From Methanoculleus sp. (GTDB lineage Archaea; Halobacteriota; Methanomicrobia; Methanomicrobiales; Methanoculleaceae), in the NCBI RefSeq assembly GCF_020696975.1, contig NZ_JAJGBK010000020.1, positions 62,001 through 126,000 on the forward strand: a stretch of 64,000 nucleotides of DNA, written 5' to 3'. Position 1 is the first letter of the stretch. Every line of letters starts with the position of its first letter. The translations under genes were made by a program, and so were the position numbers. Below, one piece after another: positions 36,156 to 45,826 of the stretch. Below the pieces are notes generated by a model. It had not been told where the DNA came from. It saw only the letters and a list, made by a program, of their open reading frames with translations, and did no database searches.

Positions 36156-38519
36156 ATGCACGAATACACACCCGAACATGGCGGTATCACGGCGCTCTCC
36201 GGCATACTTGATGCGCTTGACGAAGGACTGCTCGTTATCGGTCCAGATAATCGGGTGGCCTGCATCAACAGGTATCTCCAGGGTCTACTTGGCATCGATC
36301 GGGATGCGCTCAGCGGCACCGATGCGGATAGGCTCATCCGCCGGATCCTGGTCCCCCTGATCTCCGACGAATCCTCTCGGGCGGAGGTTCTGGCGTCTCT
36401 CTCCAGCCACTCCCCGACCGATGATATGCCATGCACAATACACTCGCCTGCCGGGGACAAGCGGGTTTGTTGCTCGTGCAGGATCGTCGATGAAGGGCCT
36501 CTCCGGGGTATGCGGGTCATCCGCCTGTCTCCCGAGCCCTCCGGCCACCGGGGAGATACAGTCTCCGGCACCTCAGGGCAGAGGCAGATAGACGAGATTG
36601 TGCAGCAGAACGAGAACTGGTATCGGTTCCTCGTTGAGAACCTCAATGAAGGCATCGGGCTGATCGACAGGGAGGGTATCGCGGTCTTTGCCAACCAGAG
36701 GATAGCCGATATCCTTGGCTACCCGGTCGCCGAGATGATCGGGATGCCTGTCTCTGCGGTCGTTGATGACGAGGGGGCCCGGTGCATGGCAGAGTACCTG
36801 CGGAACCTGGATACATCCCCGCATGAGGTTTTTGAGATCGATCTCATCCGCAAGGACGGTGGCCGTATCCACACGCTGATGGCGACCACCCCGGTCCTTG
36901 ACGCCGGAGGCGCCCCTCTGGGGTTCCTTGCCGGGGTCCAGGACATCACCCCTCTGAAACGGATGGAGATGCAGCTCCGGGAGAGCGAGGAGAAGTACCG
37001 ATCGCTCGTCGAACTCTCCGCCGAAGCGACCCTGATCCATCGCGATAGAAAGATCGTATTCGTCAACCCCGCCGGGCTGAGGCTGCTCGGTGCTTCGCGC
37101 CCGGAGGAGGTTCTCGGGAAAGCTATCCTTGATATCGTCCACCCGGAGGCCCGGGACACCATCCGGTCCTTCAGTGCGCGGGACCTGCAAGGGGAGGAGA
37201 CGCCTCTTGCCGAACTGGAGGTTGTCAGGCTTGACGGGAAGACGGTCCCCATCGAGGGGAGGGGTACACGGACGTTCTTTGAGGGGCGGCCTGCGGTTCA
37301 GGTCGTTATGCGGGATATCACCCATCGAAAGCAGGCGGAGGAACGGCTGCAGGCGAGCAACCGGCACCTTCTGCTGTTAAACAAGATCATCGGTGCATCA
37401 GCATCAGCCCGAACACCCGGCGAACTCCTGGAGACGGCGCTTGACCAGACACTTGACCTCCTCGGCTACGATAGCGGCGCCATCTACCGTCTCGATCCTG
37501 GACTGAGTGAGGCAACCCTTGAGTGCCGGCGAGACATGCCGGACGCGTGCCAAAACTCGGTTGAGGCCATTCTGGGAGTCTCGTTCGCCGAGACCCTCAC
37601 CACCGGTTTGCCCTGCTACCTTGAACAGGACAGAGCCCCGGATCCTTCGGGATCTCGCCTCCTGCGGGAACTCGGGTTTGCGGCACTTGCCTGCATCCCG
37701 CTCGTTGTCGAGTCCGCTGTCGTCGGGGCGCTCCTTGTCGGGAGCAGGGCCCGGGGCTCCTTCTCTGCCGAGGAGCGTGCGCTCCTTGAGGCGGTCTGCC
37801 GGGAGATCGGGGGCGGCATCCTGCGGGGGATGCTCTACCAGAGACTTGAGGCGGCAAACCGGGAGGCGAACCTCTACCTCGACATCCTCACCCACGATAT
37901 CCGGAACGCTGACAATGTGGCGAACATCTACGCCGACCTCCTCATCGAAGAACTCGACGGGGAACCGGCCCGGCACGCCCGGAAACTGAAAGACGGGATC
38001 AAGAAGAGCATCGAGATCACCGCAAATGTCGCCACTATCCGCAAGATCCACGAGACCCGTGCCGGACTTGCGCCCCTTGACCTCCACGACGTAATCCGGG
38101 ACGAGATTGCTCACTATCCCGATCTCAGCATCCGGTACAACGGGCTGCCGCTGAAGGTCCTCGCCGACGATCTCCTGTCGGAGGTCTTCACAAACCTCTT
38201 CGGCAATGCCGCAAAGCATGGTGGGCAGGGCATCGAGGTCGCTGTGGATATCGAAGACCTGGACCGGAGCACCATCCTTGTCACCGTTGCCGACAACGGT
38301 CCTGGTATCCCCGACAATGCGAAAGAGGCGATATTCTTCCGTTTCGAGCGGGAGGGCGGCAGGCAGGGAAGCCAGGGTCTCGGCCTCTCGATCTGCCGGA
38401 TGCTCACTGTGCGTTACGGAGGGAGGATCTGGGTCGAGGACCGTGTCCCGGGCCGCCCGGAGATGGGTGCGGCGTTCCGGTTCACGCTCCGGAAGGCCGA
38501 CCAGGATAGGGGAGCGTAA
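36156..38519 (+). CDS. PAS/GAF sensor histidine kinase
   Basis: The 787-residue cytosolic kinase has three PAS domains (about 15-110, 155-275, 283-400), a GAF domain (about 410-560), an H-box with LDILTHDIRNADN (phospho-accepting His near 585), and a HATPase domain (about 665-780) with N-box LFGNAAKH, DNGPGIP, FFRFERE and SQGLGLSICR. It is the only complete histidine kinase in the window, and no response regulator gene is adjacent. The three PAS proteins with H-box-like ends (13137, 32135, 41746) could be partners by inference only. The start is supported by a TATA box and AGGTGG. Confidence 0.92.
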   Translation: MHEYTPEHGGITALSGILDALDEGLLVIGPDNRVACINRYLQGLLGIDRDALSGTDADRLIRRILVPLISDESSRAEVLASLSSHSPTDDMPCTIHSPAGDKRVCCSCRIVDEGPLRGMRVIRLSPEPSGHRGDTVSGTSGQRQIDEIVQQNENWYRFLVENLNEGIGLIDREGIAVFANQRIADILGYPVAEMIGMPVSAVVDDEGARCMAEYLRNLDTSPHEVFEIDLIRKDGGRIHTLMATTPVLDAGGAPLGFLAGVQDITPLKRMEMQLRESEEKYRSLVELSAEATLIHRDRKIVFVNPAGLRLLGASRPEEVLGKAILDIVHPEARDTIRSFSARDLQGEETPLAELEVVRLDGKTVPIEGRGTRTFFEGRPAVQVVMRDITHRKQAEERLQASNRHLLLLNKIIGASASARTPGELLETALDQTLDLLGYDSGAIYRLDPGLSEATLECRRDMPDACQNSVEAILGVSFAETLTTGLPCYLEQDRAPDPSGSRLLRELGFAALACIPLVVESAVVGALLVGSRARGSFSAEERALLEAVCREIGGGILRGMLYQRLEAANREANLYLDILTHDIRNADNVANIYADLLIEELDGEPARHARKLKDGIKKSIEITANVATIRKIHETRAGLAPLDLHDVIRDEIAHYPDLSIRYNGLPLKVLADDLLSEVFTNLFGNAAKHGGQGIEVAVDIEDLDRSTILVTVADNGPGIPDNAKEAIFFRFEREGGRQGSQGLGLSICRMLTVRYGGRIWVEDRVPGRPEMGAAFRFTLRKADQDRGA

Positions 38520-38604
38520 TCCGTCCGGGGAGTCTTTCCTGCCCCCGGGTCTCCGGCTGGCCAAAACGATAGGATTTAATTCCCCTGTCATGGAAAATAT
38601 AGCC

Positions 38605-39468
38605 ATGCACAAGATTGTTTTGCCTCTCTTTGTCTGTATCCTCCTCTCCGCCGGCTGCCTCACCGCAAGCGAGTCCCCGGCAGAGACGGAGATCGCGCTG
38701 ATCACCCCGGTCGACGAGATCTCTCTATTCGATGGCCAGGCGACCTACGCCGGGCTCATCGGGAATGAGACCCCGCAGATCCGGACGAACTACAGCGCGG
38801 GCTGCGTCGTCATCCCGCCCGGAAACGCGACGCCCCCGCACCGACTGCTCGGAAGTACCGAGCTCGTCCACGTGATCGCCGGCGTGGCGGAGATCCGCTG
38901 CGACAACGAGACGGTGACCGCCCGCGAAGGGGAGACCGTCCTCCTCCCGGAAGGAGTGCTGCAGTCGATAGCCTCGGTCGGAGATGTTGATCTCTGCTAC
39001 CTCACCGTCACCCAGCCCCCCTTCTCAGCGGATATCGAGATCGCAGGGGACAACCTTGACGCACTTGATATCACGACGGACGGTACACCGATCGTCGTAG
39101 CCGATCCCCACGAAGGGATCGAGTGGGACCTCGAGTCCGGCGTGGCGGTCTTCACTCTCATAAATCCGGTACTGATGAACGAGACGGAGATCCCGATCGA
39201 CTACAGCGTTGCCTACGTGGAACTCCTCCCGGGCGGCTATCTCGGCTATGACGGAATCCGCGGCTCATCGGATCTCCTCTACGTGATCGAGGGGGAGATT
39301 GAGGTCGCCACACCCGGCGGAAGTACAATCCGGGTCCCTGCCGGGAGTGCTGCGTATGTTCTCCCCGGCCAGGTGAAAGAGACCCGAAACACCGCGAACT
39401 CGACGACAACGATCCTCTCGTTCATCGATCCGGCATGGACACCGGAGAAGACCGGCCTCTTTGAGTGA
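38605..39468 (+). CDS. Bicupin lipoprotein
   Basis: The 287-residue precursor has a lipoprotein signal ending LSAGC (Cys near 16), then two cupin domains, the first with VIPPGNATPPHR, ELVHVIAG and ETVLLPEG, the second with VELLPGGYLGYD, DLLYVIEGEIEVATPGG and PAGSAAYVLPGQ. Most metal-binding histidines of cupins are missing; only one or two remain. The substrate or ligand is unknown. An AT-rich element (GATTTAATTC) at about 38571-38580 suggests a leaderless start at 38605; an ATG at 38590 is also in frame. Confidence 0.82.
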   Translation: MHKIVLPLFVCILLSAGCLTASESPAETEIALITPVDEISLFDGQATYAGLIGNETPQIRTNYSAGCVVIPPGNATPPHRLLGSTELVHVIAGVAEIRCDNETVTAREGETVLLPEGVLQSIASVGDVDLCYLTVTQPPFSADIEIAGDNLDALDITTDGTPIVVADPHEGIEWDLESGVAVFTLINPVLMNETEIPIDYSVAYVELLPGGYLGYDGIRGSSDLLYVIEGEIEVATPGGSTIRVPAGSAAYVLPGQVKETRNTANSTTTILSFIDPAWTPEKTGLFE

Positions 39469-39499
39469 GGTGCTTCTCCTTTTTCTGCCGGCCGGCGCC

Positions 39500-41470
39500 T
39501 CAACTGCCGGTGTCCGGCCGGCCTATCCTGAGGGCGTTCGCGATCACCGCGAGCGAGAGTCCCATGTCCCCGAACGCCACCGCCATCCAGAGGGTGACGA
39601 GACCGACGACGGCGAGTCCGGCGATGCCGAGTTTCACAACGAGTGCTGCCGCGACGTTCTGCCGGATGACCGAGACCGTCTTCTCCGAGAGGGCCACGAG
39701 GTAGGCGACCCGGGATACGTTGTCCTCCATCACGACGATATCGGCCGCCTCGATCGCGACATCCGACCCGATGGCCCCCATCGCGACCCCGACGTTCGCC
39801 CTGGCAAGCGCCGGCGCGTCGTTTACGCCGTCGCCGACCATCACGACGAGCCCGTAGCGGTCCATCAGTCGCTCGACCATCGTCACCTTCTCCTCGGGGA
39901 GGAGCCCGGCATGACACTCGTCGATCCCGATGCGGCGGGCCACCGCTTCCCCGACGCGCTCGTTGTCCCCGGTGAGCATCACCGTACGAATCCCCCGTGA
40001 CCGAAGGTTGGTCACGGCCGTTTGGGCGTCCTCCTTAATGACGTCCGCGAGAGTGATGAGCCCGATGGCCGTCGTATCGGTACCGGCGAGGACGACCGTC
40101 TTTCCCTCGCGCTCCAGGCGGTCATACGCTGCCCGCCATCCGCTGTCCCCGACGTCTGCAAAGAGAGTCTCGTTCCCAAGGAGATAGGTCTCGCCGCCGA
40201 TCACTCCCTGAACGCCCCTGCCGGTGATCGAGATAAACTCTTCCACATCCCGGAGGGCGGCGCCCTCCTCCTCCGCCCGACGCCGAACCGCCTCTGCGAT
40301 AGGGTGGCCGGAACGGGACTCAAGCGACGTGGCGATCGCGAGCACCTCCGCCGCCGGGACTCCGAAGCCGACCACATCGTCCACCTCAAGCCTCCCGGTT
40401 GTGAGCGTCCCGGTCTTGTCAAAGACGACCACCTTTGCAAGCCCCACGGCCTCGAGAGCGTCCCGGCCCTTGATAAGCACCCCGTTATGCGCCGCAGTCG
40501 TGATCCCCGAGACCATCGAGACCGGGGTGGATATGGCAAGCGCACAGGGGCAGGAGATGACAAGGAGGATCAGCGCCCGGTAGAACGCCTCAAGGAACGG
40601 GACGCCGAAGGCGAGCGGCGGGACCACGATGAGGAGGGCGGCGAGGAGGATGACCGCCGGGGTGTAGTAGCGGGAGAATCGTTCAATGAACGCTTCGGTT
40701 GCGGAGGTGTGGGCCTGGGCCTCCGCGACCAGCGCCACGACCCGGGCTATCGTGCTCTCCTCCTCGGGCTTCGTCACCCTGACCTCGAGGTAGCCTTCCA
40801 CGTTCCGGGTCCCGGCATAGACCCCGTCGCCGACACCCTTTGCCACGGGGACGCTCTCGCCGGTGATCGCGGCCTGGCCGACGGAGGATGCGCCGGCGAT
40901 GACGACGCCGTCGAGCGGGACGGTGTCGCCCGGTCTCGTGACCACCGTCTCGCCGACGCCGACCTCGCTGACGGGGACGGTCGTCTCCCCGCCGTCCCGC
41001 CGGACCCGGGCCGTCTGCGGCGCGATCTCAAGAAGCGAGGCTATCGAGCGCTCCGCCCTCCCGGCAGCGTACTCCTCCAGGAACTCGGCGATGGCGTAGA
41101 GGTAGAGGACGGTCGCGCCTTCTGCGGGGTTGCCGGTCAGGAACGCCCCCGCCGCCGCAATGGATATCAGCACGGCGATGCTGAACTGGAGCCGTATGAG
41201 AGCGAGAAATCCGGCTCTCAGGACCTCGTAGCCGGATATGACCGCGGCGGCGAGGAGCAGAACCGTGCCCGCAAGGGGGTATGGGGTGAGATACTCGACG
41301 AGTATCCCGGCGAGGAGGAGGATGCCTGATATTGCGAAGACCGCAACCTCCCGCCGGCCGACGATCGGTCCGTGAACCTCACAGACGCCGGCCCGGCAGC
41401 GGGGGCAGGATGGGCATGCCTCATCAGCGGCCACGGCTCGCCTCCGGATACTTCCCCGCCGTCCGGGCAT
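39500..41470 (-). CDS. zntA: P1B-type heavy-metal ATPase (Zn/Cd type)
   Basis: The 656-residue pump has a short Cys-rich N-terminus (CPSCPRCRAGVCEVHG), eight predicted helices, the actuator motif ITGESVPV, membrane CPC motif SCPCALAIS, phosphorylation motif FDKTGTLTTG, SGHPIAEAV and GDGVNDAPALA. The last helices carry the Asn...Lys and Asp-x-Gly pattern (VKLG, FGDMGLSLAVI) of Zn/Cd-type P1B-2 pumps. It exports divalent metal from the cytosol. The start at 41470 is the first ATG next to the Cys-rich part. Longer open frame upstream looks non-coding. Confidence 0.93.
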   Translation of the reverse strand: MPGRRGSIRRRAVAADEACPSCPRCRAGVCEVHGPIVGRREVAVFAISGILLLAGILVEYLTPYPLAGTVLLLAAAVISGYEVLRAGFLALIRLQFSIAVLISIAAAGAFLTGNPAEGATVLYLYAIAEFLEEYAAGRAERSIASLLEIAPQTARVRRDGGETTVPVSEVGVGETVVTRPGDTVPLDGVVIAGASSVGQAAITGESVPVAKGVGDGVYAGTRNVEGYLEVRVTKPEEESTIARVVALVAEAQAHTSATEAFIERFSRYYTPAVILLAALLIVVPPLAFGVPFLEAFYRALILLVISCPCALAISTPVSMVSGITTAAHNGVLIKGRDALEAVGLAKVVVFDKTGTLTTGRLEVDDVVGFGVPAAEVLAIATSLESRSGHPIAEAVRRRAEEEGAALRDVEEFISITGRGVQGVIGGETYLLGNETLFADVGDSGWRAAYDRLEREGKTVVLAGTDTTAIGLITLADVIKEDAQTAVTNLRSRGIRTVMLTGDNERVGEAVARRIGIDECHAGLLPEEKVTMVERLMDRYGLVVMVGDGVNDAPALARANVGVAMGAIGSDVAIEAADIVVMEDNVSRVAYLVALSEKTVSVIRQNVAAALVVKLGIAGLAVVGLVTLWMAVAFGDMGLSLAVIANALRIGRPDTGS

Positions 41471-41745
41471 GGGTCGTAAGCATACTGCAGGAGGTATTTG
41501 CCATGCTCGGGATAAATATGGCGCTCCGACCATCCGCGCGCAGCCCCGGGGCGAGACTGCCCTTTCTTCAAATGGTAACCATTATAGTGAGATCCCTCAA
41601 ATTATGGTGCGATTGCACCGGGTGGTTGCCCGGACCACCGGTGCACGGTTGTACCCGGGTGCGAGACCCCTTCCGGAGGTGGCGCCCCAAACGACAGGCG
41701 GGGCCAGACGCTGCCTCCCCTGCACCAACCATTCAGGACCGAAGC

Positions 41746-43479
41746 ATGAGAGCACCCGACGTTGCCCGAGCACGGCAGAACGACCCTGACGCGTCTGTGT
41801 GTCCTGCCGGAGAGCGGAGAGCCTGTAGCGTCTGGATCTGCGGGCCGGGGGGCGAGCCCCTCTCCCTCCCGGAGCCCTGTCCTCTCCTCGCCGGGGTGAT
41901 GCTCGAAGTCTGCCGGGGCTCCGGGTGGGTGGAGGCTCTCCACCCCGAGGACGCTGACGCAGTGCTTGCCGGATGGAGAGAGAGCCTTGCGGCCGGCACG
42001 CCGTGGAGGTGCACCTACCGCATCAGAGGCGAGGATGGGGAGTATCTCACCGTCGCAAGCAGGGGCGTTCCCGTCAGGGATGCGGCTGACAGGGTCCTCT
42101 TCTGGGTAGGGATCAGTCTTGATGCCACCGTCCGTGATGAGCCGCATCGCGAGGACCCTGCAATGCTCTCTGCCGTGAGCATTATGGAGCGATCAGGGGT
42201 ACCGATCGACGAGATTCTCAGGGTCATCGCGGCCGTCCTTGCCGGCTGGCTCGACCTTGAGGAGGCTGGCATCCGGATCGCGTTCGAAGGCCGGGAGTAC
42301 CGGTCGCCCGGTTACGTCGAGACCTCCCGGCGACAGGAGAGCCCGCTCCTGGTCCACGGCCGGACTGCCGGGAGGGTAGAGATCTGCTACCGGGAGGGTG
42401 AAGGATCATTCCTCGCCGACGGGCGTCCTCTGGCCGATGCAGTCGCCATCAGGCTCGGCCGGGTCATCGAGCAGGTGCAGCCGACTTCCGGCAGGGCCGA
42501 TGAGGGTTACCGTCGCCTCTACGAACAGATGCTCGAGAGTTATACTCTCTACGAAGTGATCCGGGACGGCGCCGGGAACCCCGTTGATTACCGCATCCTT
42601 GAGTTGAACGAGAAGGCGGCCGATCTCTTTGGCCGCAGTCGGGAGGAACTGGTCGGCCGAAGGCTCTTCGACGTCTTTCCGGCGATTCGCGAGGGGGCAC
42701 GCCTCCTCTACGGTGAGGTCGCCGATCAGGGTGTTCCTGTGCAACGGCGGCTGCAGGAGCCGAGGAGCGGGCGGTGGTACGACCTCTACATCTTCCGCCT
42801 GGAGGTCGGGAGGCTCGCTGTCGTCGGGCAGGAGATCACCGAGCAGAAGAGGGCGGAACGCGCCCTCCGGGAGAGCGAGGAGCGATTCCGGAAGATCGCC
42901 CAGCGGAGTTTCGATATGATCTTCATCTGCGACGCAGATCGGGGGATCACCTATATCTCCCCGGCTGTGGCAAGGATCCTCGGCTACACCCCGGAAGAGA
43001 TGACCGGCCGCCGTTGCAGGGATTACCTCCTTGAGCGGGCTCTCCCCGGATGGCAGGAGGTGCGACGCCGGATCGCGCAAGGGGAGTCCGTTGAGGGGGT
43101 CCTGGTTGAGTTCTGCCGCAAGGACGGGACGGTTGCCGTCATCGAGATGAACTGTTCGCCCGTCGTCGAGGATGAAACAGTGATCGGCGTCCAGGTCGTC
43201 GGGCGTGATGTCTCGGATCGGAAACGCCACGAGGCCCTGCGGCTGCAGGCATTCGAGCAGATAGAGCAGAATATCGAGCAGTTTGCCGTCCTCGCGGACC
43301 ACATCCGCCTGCCCCTGCAGGTGATCCTCGGCATGGCCGACCTGATCGAGGACGGACCGGCCTCGGAGAGGATCCGGGAGCAGGTGAAGCGTATCAACGG
43401 GATTGTGAAGCAGCTCGATGAGGGCTGGGTTGAATCACGCGAGATCCGGGAGTTCCTGCGGAGGAACGAGTTGGTCTGA
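41746..43479 (+). CDS. Multi-PAS/GAF-like sensor protein with H-box module but no ATPase (paralogue)
   Basis: The 577-residue protein begins with a PAS-like domain (about 35-130), a GAF-like domain (about 135-250, AGIRIAFEGREYRSPGY), two more PAS domains (about 255-375 and 380-500) and the C-terminal module FAVLADHIRLPLQVILGMADL, with the H-box His present, ending SREIREFLRRNELV. No HATPase domain exists. From the second PAS on it is clearly paralogous to the protein at 32135. The start ATG at 41746 is chosen because the residues before it (Arg/Pro-rich) look non-coding and overlap the P-ATPase gene head-on. It is followed by the A+T-rich island. Confidence 0.82.
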   Translation: MRAPDVARARQNDPDASVCPAGERRACSVWICGPGGEPLSLPEPCPLLAGVMLEVCRGSGWVEALHPEDADAVLAGWRESLAAGTPWRCTYRIRGEDGEYLTVASRGVPVRDAADRVLFWVGISLDATVRDEPHREDPAMLSAVSIMERSGVPIDEILRVIAAVLAGWLDLEEAGIRIAFEGREYRSPGYVETSRRQESPLLVHGRTAGRVEICYREGEGSFLADGRPLADAVAIRLGRVIEQVQPTSGRADEGYRRLYEQMLESYTLYEVIRDGAGNPVDYRILELNEKAADLFGRSREELVGRRLFDVFPAIREGARLLYGEVADQGVPVQRRLQEPRSGRWYDLYIFRLEVGRLAVVGQEITEQKRAERALRESEERFRKIAQRSFDMIFICDADRGITYISPAVARILGYTPEEMTGRRCRDYLLERALPGWQEVRRRIAQGESVEGVLVEFCRKDGTVAVIEMNCSPVVEDETVIGVQVVGRDVSDRKRHEALRLQAFEQIEQNIEQFAVLADHIRLPLQVILGMADLIEDGPASERIREQVKRINGIVKQLDEGWVESREIREFLRRNELV

Positions 43480-43859
43480 CTGAAGAGCGCTTTCAGCCTT
43501 TAGCAGGATATTCTCGCCCATAACCCCTTTAGGCTCTTTGTTTGCGGCGAGCGGCGATCAACGCCGGTATCTCTTCTGAGGTAATTTAAATAGTTGTTGT
43601 ATCTAGCACTGTGAATAAAATTCGAGAAAGGTTCGTCGACGTCAGCGGCCGCGGCAGGCGCCCCGGTCTGGATGACGTTCTCTTGTAAGCGCCGAAAGAG
43701 TAAATAACGCACATGGGCAGTACCGATACGATCAGGAAGACCGGAGCCACCAGGAAGGGGGCACGGTTCGAGATCCGGGTGCCGAATGGGAGGTATCGGT
43801 TCGGGAACTGTTGATGGTGCCGGCCAACATATATATAATATGAATTGCACGCTTGCACT
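43480..43859. other. Boundary region between core genome and A+T-richer island
   Basis: The 380 bp hold no long gene. A TATA-like TAATTTAAATAG at 43582-43593 precedes a GTG at 43611 that starts a 25-codon frame (43611-43688, MNKIRERFVDVSGRGRR...) about 26 nt downstream, as in leaderless archaeal genes. Two in-frame TAA codons later the same frame resumes at an ATG (43713) for 33 residues ending at 43814. It could be a broken small gene or two tiny ORFs. The LicD promoter occupies the end. Confidence 0.35.
43829..43840 (+). promoter_or_regulatory. TATA box giving a leaderless LicD transcript
   Basis: ATATATATAATA is centred about 26 nt upstream of the ATG at 43860, the spacing expected if transcription starts on the A of the start codon. 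No ribosome-binding site is visible. Confidence 0.6.
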
Positions 43860-44699
43860 ATGGTTAGCGAGGGTGCAACTCTTCGTAAATTACAGATTCT
43901 CGAATTGAAGATATTACTGGAGTTTAAGCGTATTTGTGAAAGACACAATCTCCAATACTTCTTGATCGGGGGTACACTTCTTGGCGCTGTTCGCCACCGG
44001 GGATTTGTTCCTTGGGACGATGATATTGATGTCGGGATGATGAGATCCGAGTATATCAAGTTCCTTAACGTCTGCAAAGACGAGTTGTCGCAGGAATATA
44101 CCCTTCAAACATTCGAGACTGACAGGACATATGCTCACCCCTTTGCTAAAATTCGCCTGGTTGGTACCGAGTATCCTGAACCGAAGTACAAGGCCGTATC
44201 TGATCAGAGAGGCATCTGGATGGATATATTTCCATTTGATTCCACTCCAAGCAACCGTCTTCTAAGAGATATTCACCGGTTCAGGCTTATGACAATCATT
44301 CATATGTGCGAGATTAAGTACAATTATACGGTAGAACCTTCTACGCTGCTAAGAAGAGTGCTCTATTTGGGTTTGCGATGGTTTTCAAGACCATTCAGCA
44401 GAACCTGGCTTGAGAATCGAAGAGAGTACCTGTTTCAGAAGTACAACAGAGAAAATCCGGGCTCGTATATCTACAGTACGCTCTGTTGTTTCCCATCGGA
44501 AGCATTCGAACAATTTGTGGAGCTAGAGTTTGAGGGTATCAAATTTCCAGTCCCGGCAGGCTACACTGACTGTCTTACGTGCGCCTTTGGGGACTATATG
44601 AGTATACCTCCCAAAAACAAACGTATCAGACACACGCCGCATGCGCCGAATTTTGGAAAATATGCTGACATCTGTTCTGTTGACGAGATACGGGACTAA
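43860..44699 (+). CDS. licD: LicD-family nucleotidyltransferase-like protein
   Basis: The 279-residue protein has the LicD signature: LGAVRHRGFVPWDDDIDVGM near 45-65 with the metal-binding DDD/DID and the FLIGGTLLG strand. In known bacterial systems LicD family proteins transfer phosphocholine or similar phosphoryl groups onto glycans or teichoic acids. The archaeal role is likely decoration of a surface polysaccharide, inferred from the glycosylation context. First gene of the island; the A+T-rich codon use differs from the flanking core genes. Leaderless start supported by the TATA box. Confidence 0.85.
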   Translation: MVSEGATLRKLQILELKILLEFKRICERHNLQYFLIGGTLLGAVRHRGFVPWDDDIDVGMMRSEYIKFLNVCKDELSQEYTLQTFETDRTYAHPFAKIRLVGTEYPEPKYKAVSDQRGIWMDIFPFDSTPSNRLLRDIHRFRLMTIIHMCEIKYNYTVEPSTLLRRVLYLGLRWFSRPFSRTWLENRREYLFQKYNRENPGSYIYSTLCCFPSEAFEQFVELEFEGIKFPVPAGYTDCLTCAFGDYMSIPPKNKRIRHTPHAPNFGKYADICSVDEIRD

Positions 44700-44771
44700 A
44701 TATAATTTAGCGAGATTGATTATAACGTATGCACGCTTGATTGAACCTATGGAATCCTCTAACTGATGCGT

Positions 44772-45428
44772 CTATGTGATGGTATCCACGTATTTTCTCA
44801 TTATTCGGATGATCTCCTTCTGCACTGTCTCAGATCTGGAGTTCGCGTCTATTATCGGGATGTCTAATTGAGTGGCAAGTCTCCTGTATGCTACTACTTT
44901 TTCGGCTATCTTCTTATCATAATATACATCGCTCCTTCTCTTCCGTAACTGCTCCGGATCCGCGATTAGCAAGATAACAACTAATTTCGATGGCACTAAC
45001 CGCAAAAACAATTTTCCTATCTTTGTAGAGATTATCTCTTTGTGATTAATCGATAGACCCAGATCAATAAGGGTATCAAAAACGAACCGGTCACAGATTA
45101 TATTCTGACCAAGGATGTACCTGGGAATGTAGTATTTAAGTGTTAAATGTATTACGGTATCCAGCCATAACGATAGAGGATAAAAAAAACACAGGAATTT
45201 AGACTCCTCGAAATGGTGATAACTAACTTTTTCCCCATTCGGGGGCACTTCTACACTGGTGTACCCCATTGCCCTTGCATAAAGGAGAAGAGGAATCGAT
45301 AGAAGATAACGAGAACCCAACCAGCAATACTTGTATTCTTGATCTTGCTGCCCGAATTTTGCAATGAGTTTTGTAATATGTGATGTCTTACCTGCTCCAT
45401 CAGGTCCAATTATACAGATATTGTGCAT
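44772..45428 (-). CDS. Thymidylate-kinase-like P-loop protein
   Basis: The 218-residue protein has Walker A GPDGAGKTS at the N-terminus, the DR motif CDRFVFDTLIDLG near 110 (base and substrate binding in thymidylate kinases) and a lid-like RKRRSDVYYDKK. It is longer in the middle than typical Tmk, so it may phosphorylate a different nucleotide or sugar. Similar proteins occur in polysaccharide loci, consistent with the flanking LicD and flippase genes, but function is inferred. Convergent with LicD. Confidence 0.65.
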   Translation of the reverse strand: MHNICIIGPDGAGKTSHITKLIAKFGQQDQEYKYCWLGSRYLLSIPLLLYARAMGYTSVEVPPNGEKVSYHHFEESKFLCFFYPLSLWLDTVIHLTLKYYIPRYILGQNIICDRFVFDTLIDLGLSINHKEIISTKIGKLFLRLVPSKLVVILLIADPEQLRKRRSDVYYDKKIAEKVVAYRRLATQLDIPIIDANSRSETVQKEIIRIMRKYVDTIT

Positions 45429-45826
45429 TTTATCCCCTTTGACGTGCTTATCAATCGTATGACCTCTAGATTGTTTGCGGGTATTAAATGCCTTGCTATA
45501 GAATCATACATTCCTGCCGGGGTAAACGCTGCCGGGGTAAACGGATTTATGAGGGCTGCCAAGATTTATTGACCTCTGCTGAGGTTGTGGGTTTTGATCT
45601 GAAAGGGAAGCAGATTCTATCAAAAACAGTTAACCATTCCTATTTTTTTGTGAATCGTACATCGGAGGGTAAATTTGGCTGACGCTTTAAACCTGGAATA
45701 AAGTGCAGTTTTCAAGGAGGCTATACTGCTCCGATCGCTTCAGTGCCAGGGAATGGCTCTTCAGATCGCTCTCTCATTTAATGGAGGCACCGAAATCGTT
45801 AATACATCTATCGGGCATATCAGGGC
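45429..45826. other. Intergenic region with a 15-bp tandem repeat
   Basis: No convincing gene is seen; a short plus-strand frame at 45488-45682 has no recognisable feature. The 15-bp unit CTGCCGGGGTAAACG occurs twice head to tail at 45514-45543. The last bases (AGGGC before ATG at 45827) could bind the ribosome weakly. Confidence 0.4.
45514..45543 (+). repeat. Two perfect copies of a 15-bp tandem repeat
   Basis: CTGCCGGGGTAAACG is repeated exactly, copies at 45514-45528 and 45529-45543. It could be a slippage duplication or a protein-binding site. Confidence 0.7.

Noticed and set aside
37404-38705. 433-codon minus-strand frame opposite the histidine kinase
   Set aside because: Shadow of the HATPase region; no recognisable motif.
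40022-41329. 435-codon plus-strand frame opposite the P-type ATPase
   Set aside because: Acidic/Arg-rich shadow without domain; the ATPase motifs are on the minus strand.
45488-45682. 64-codon frame over the tandem repeat
   Set aside because: No ribosome-binding site, no motif, and the repeat accounts for part of it.
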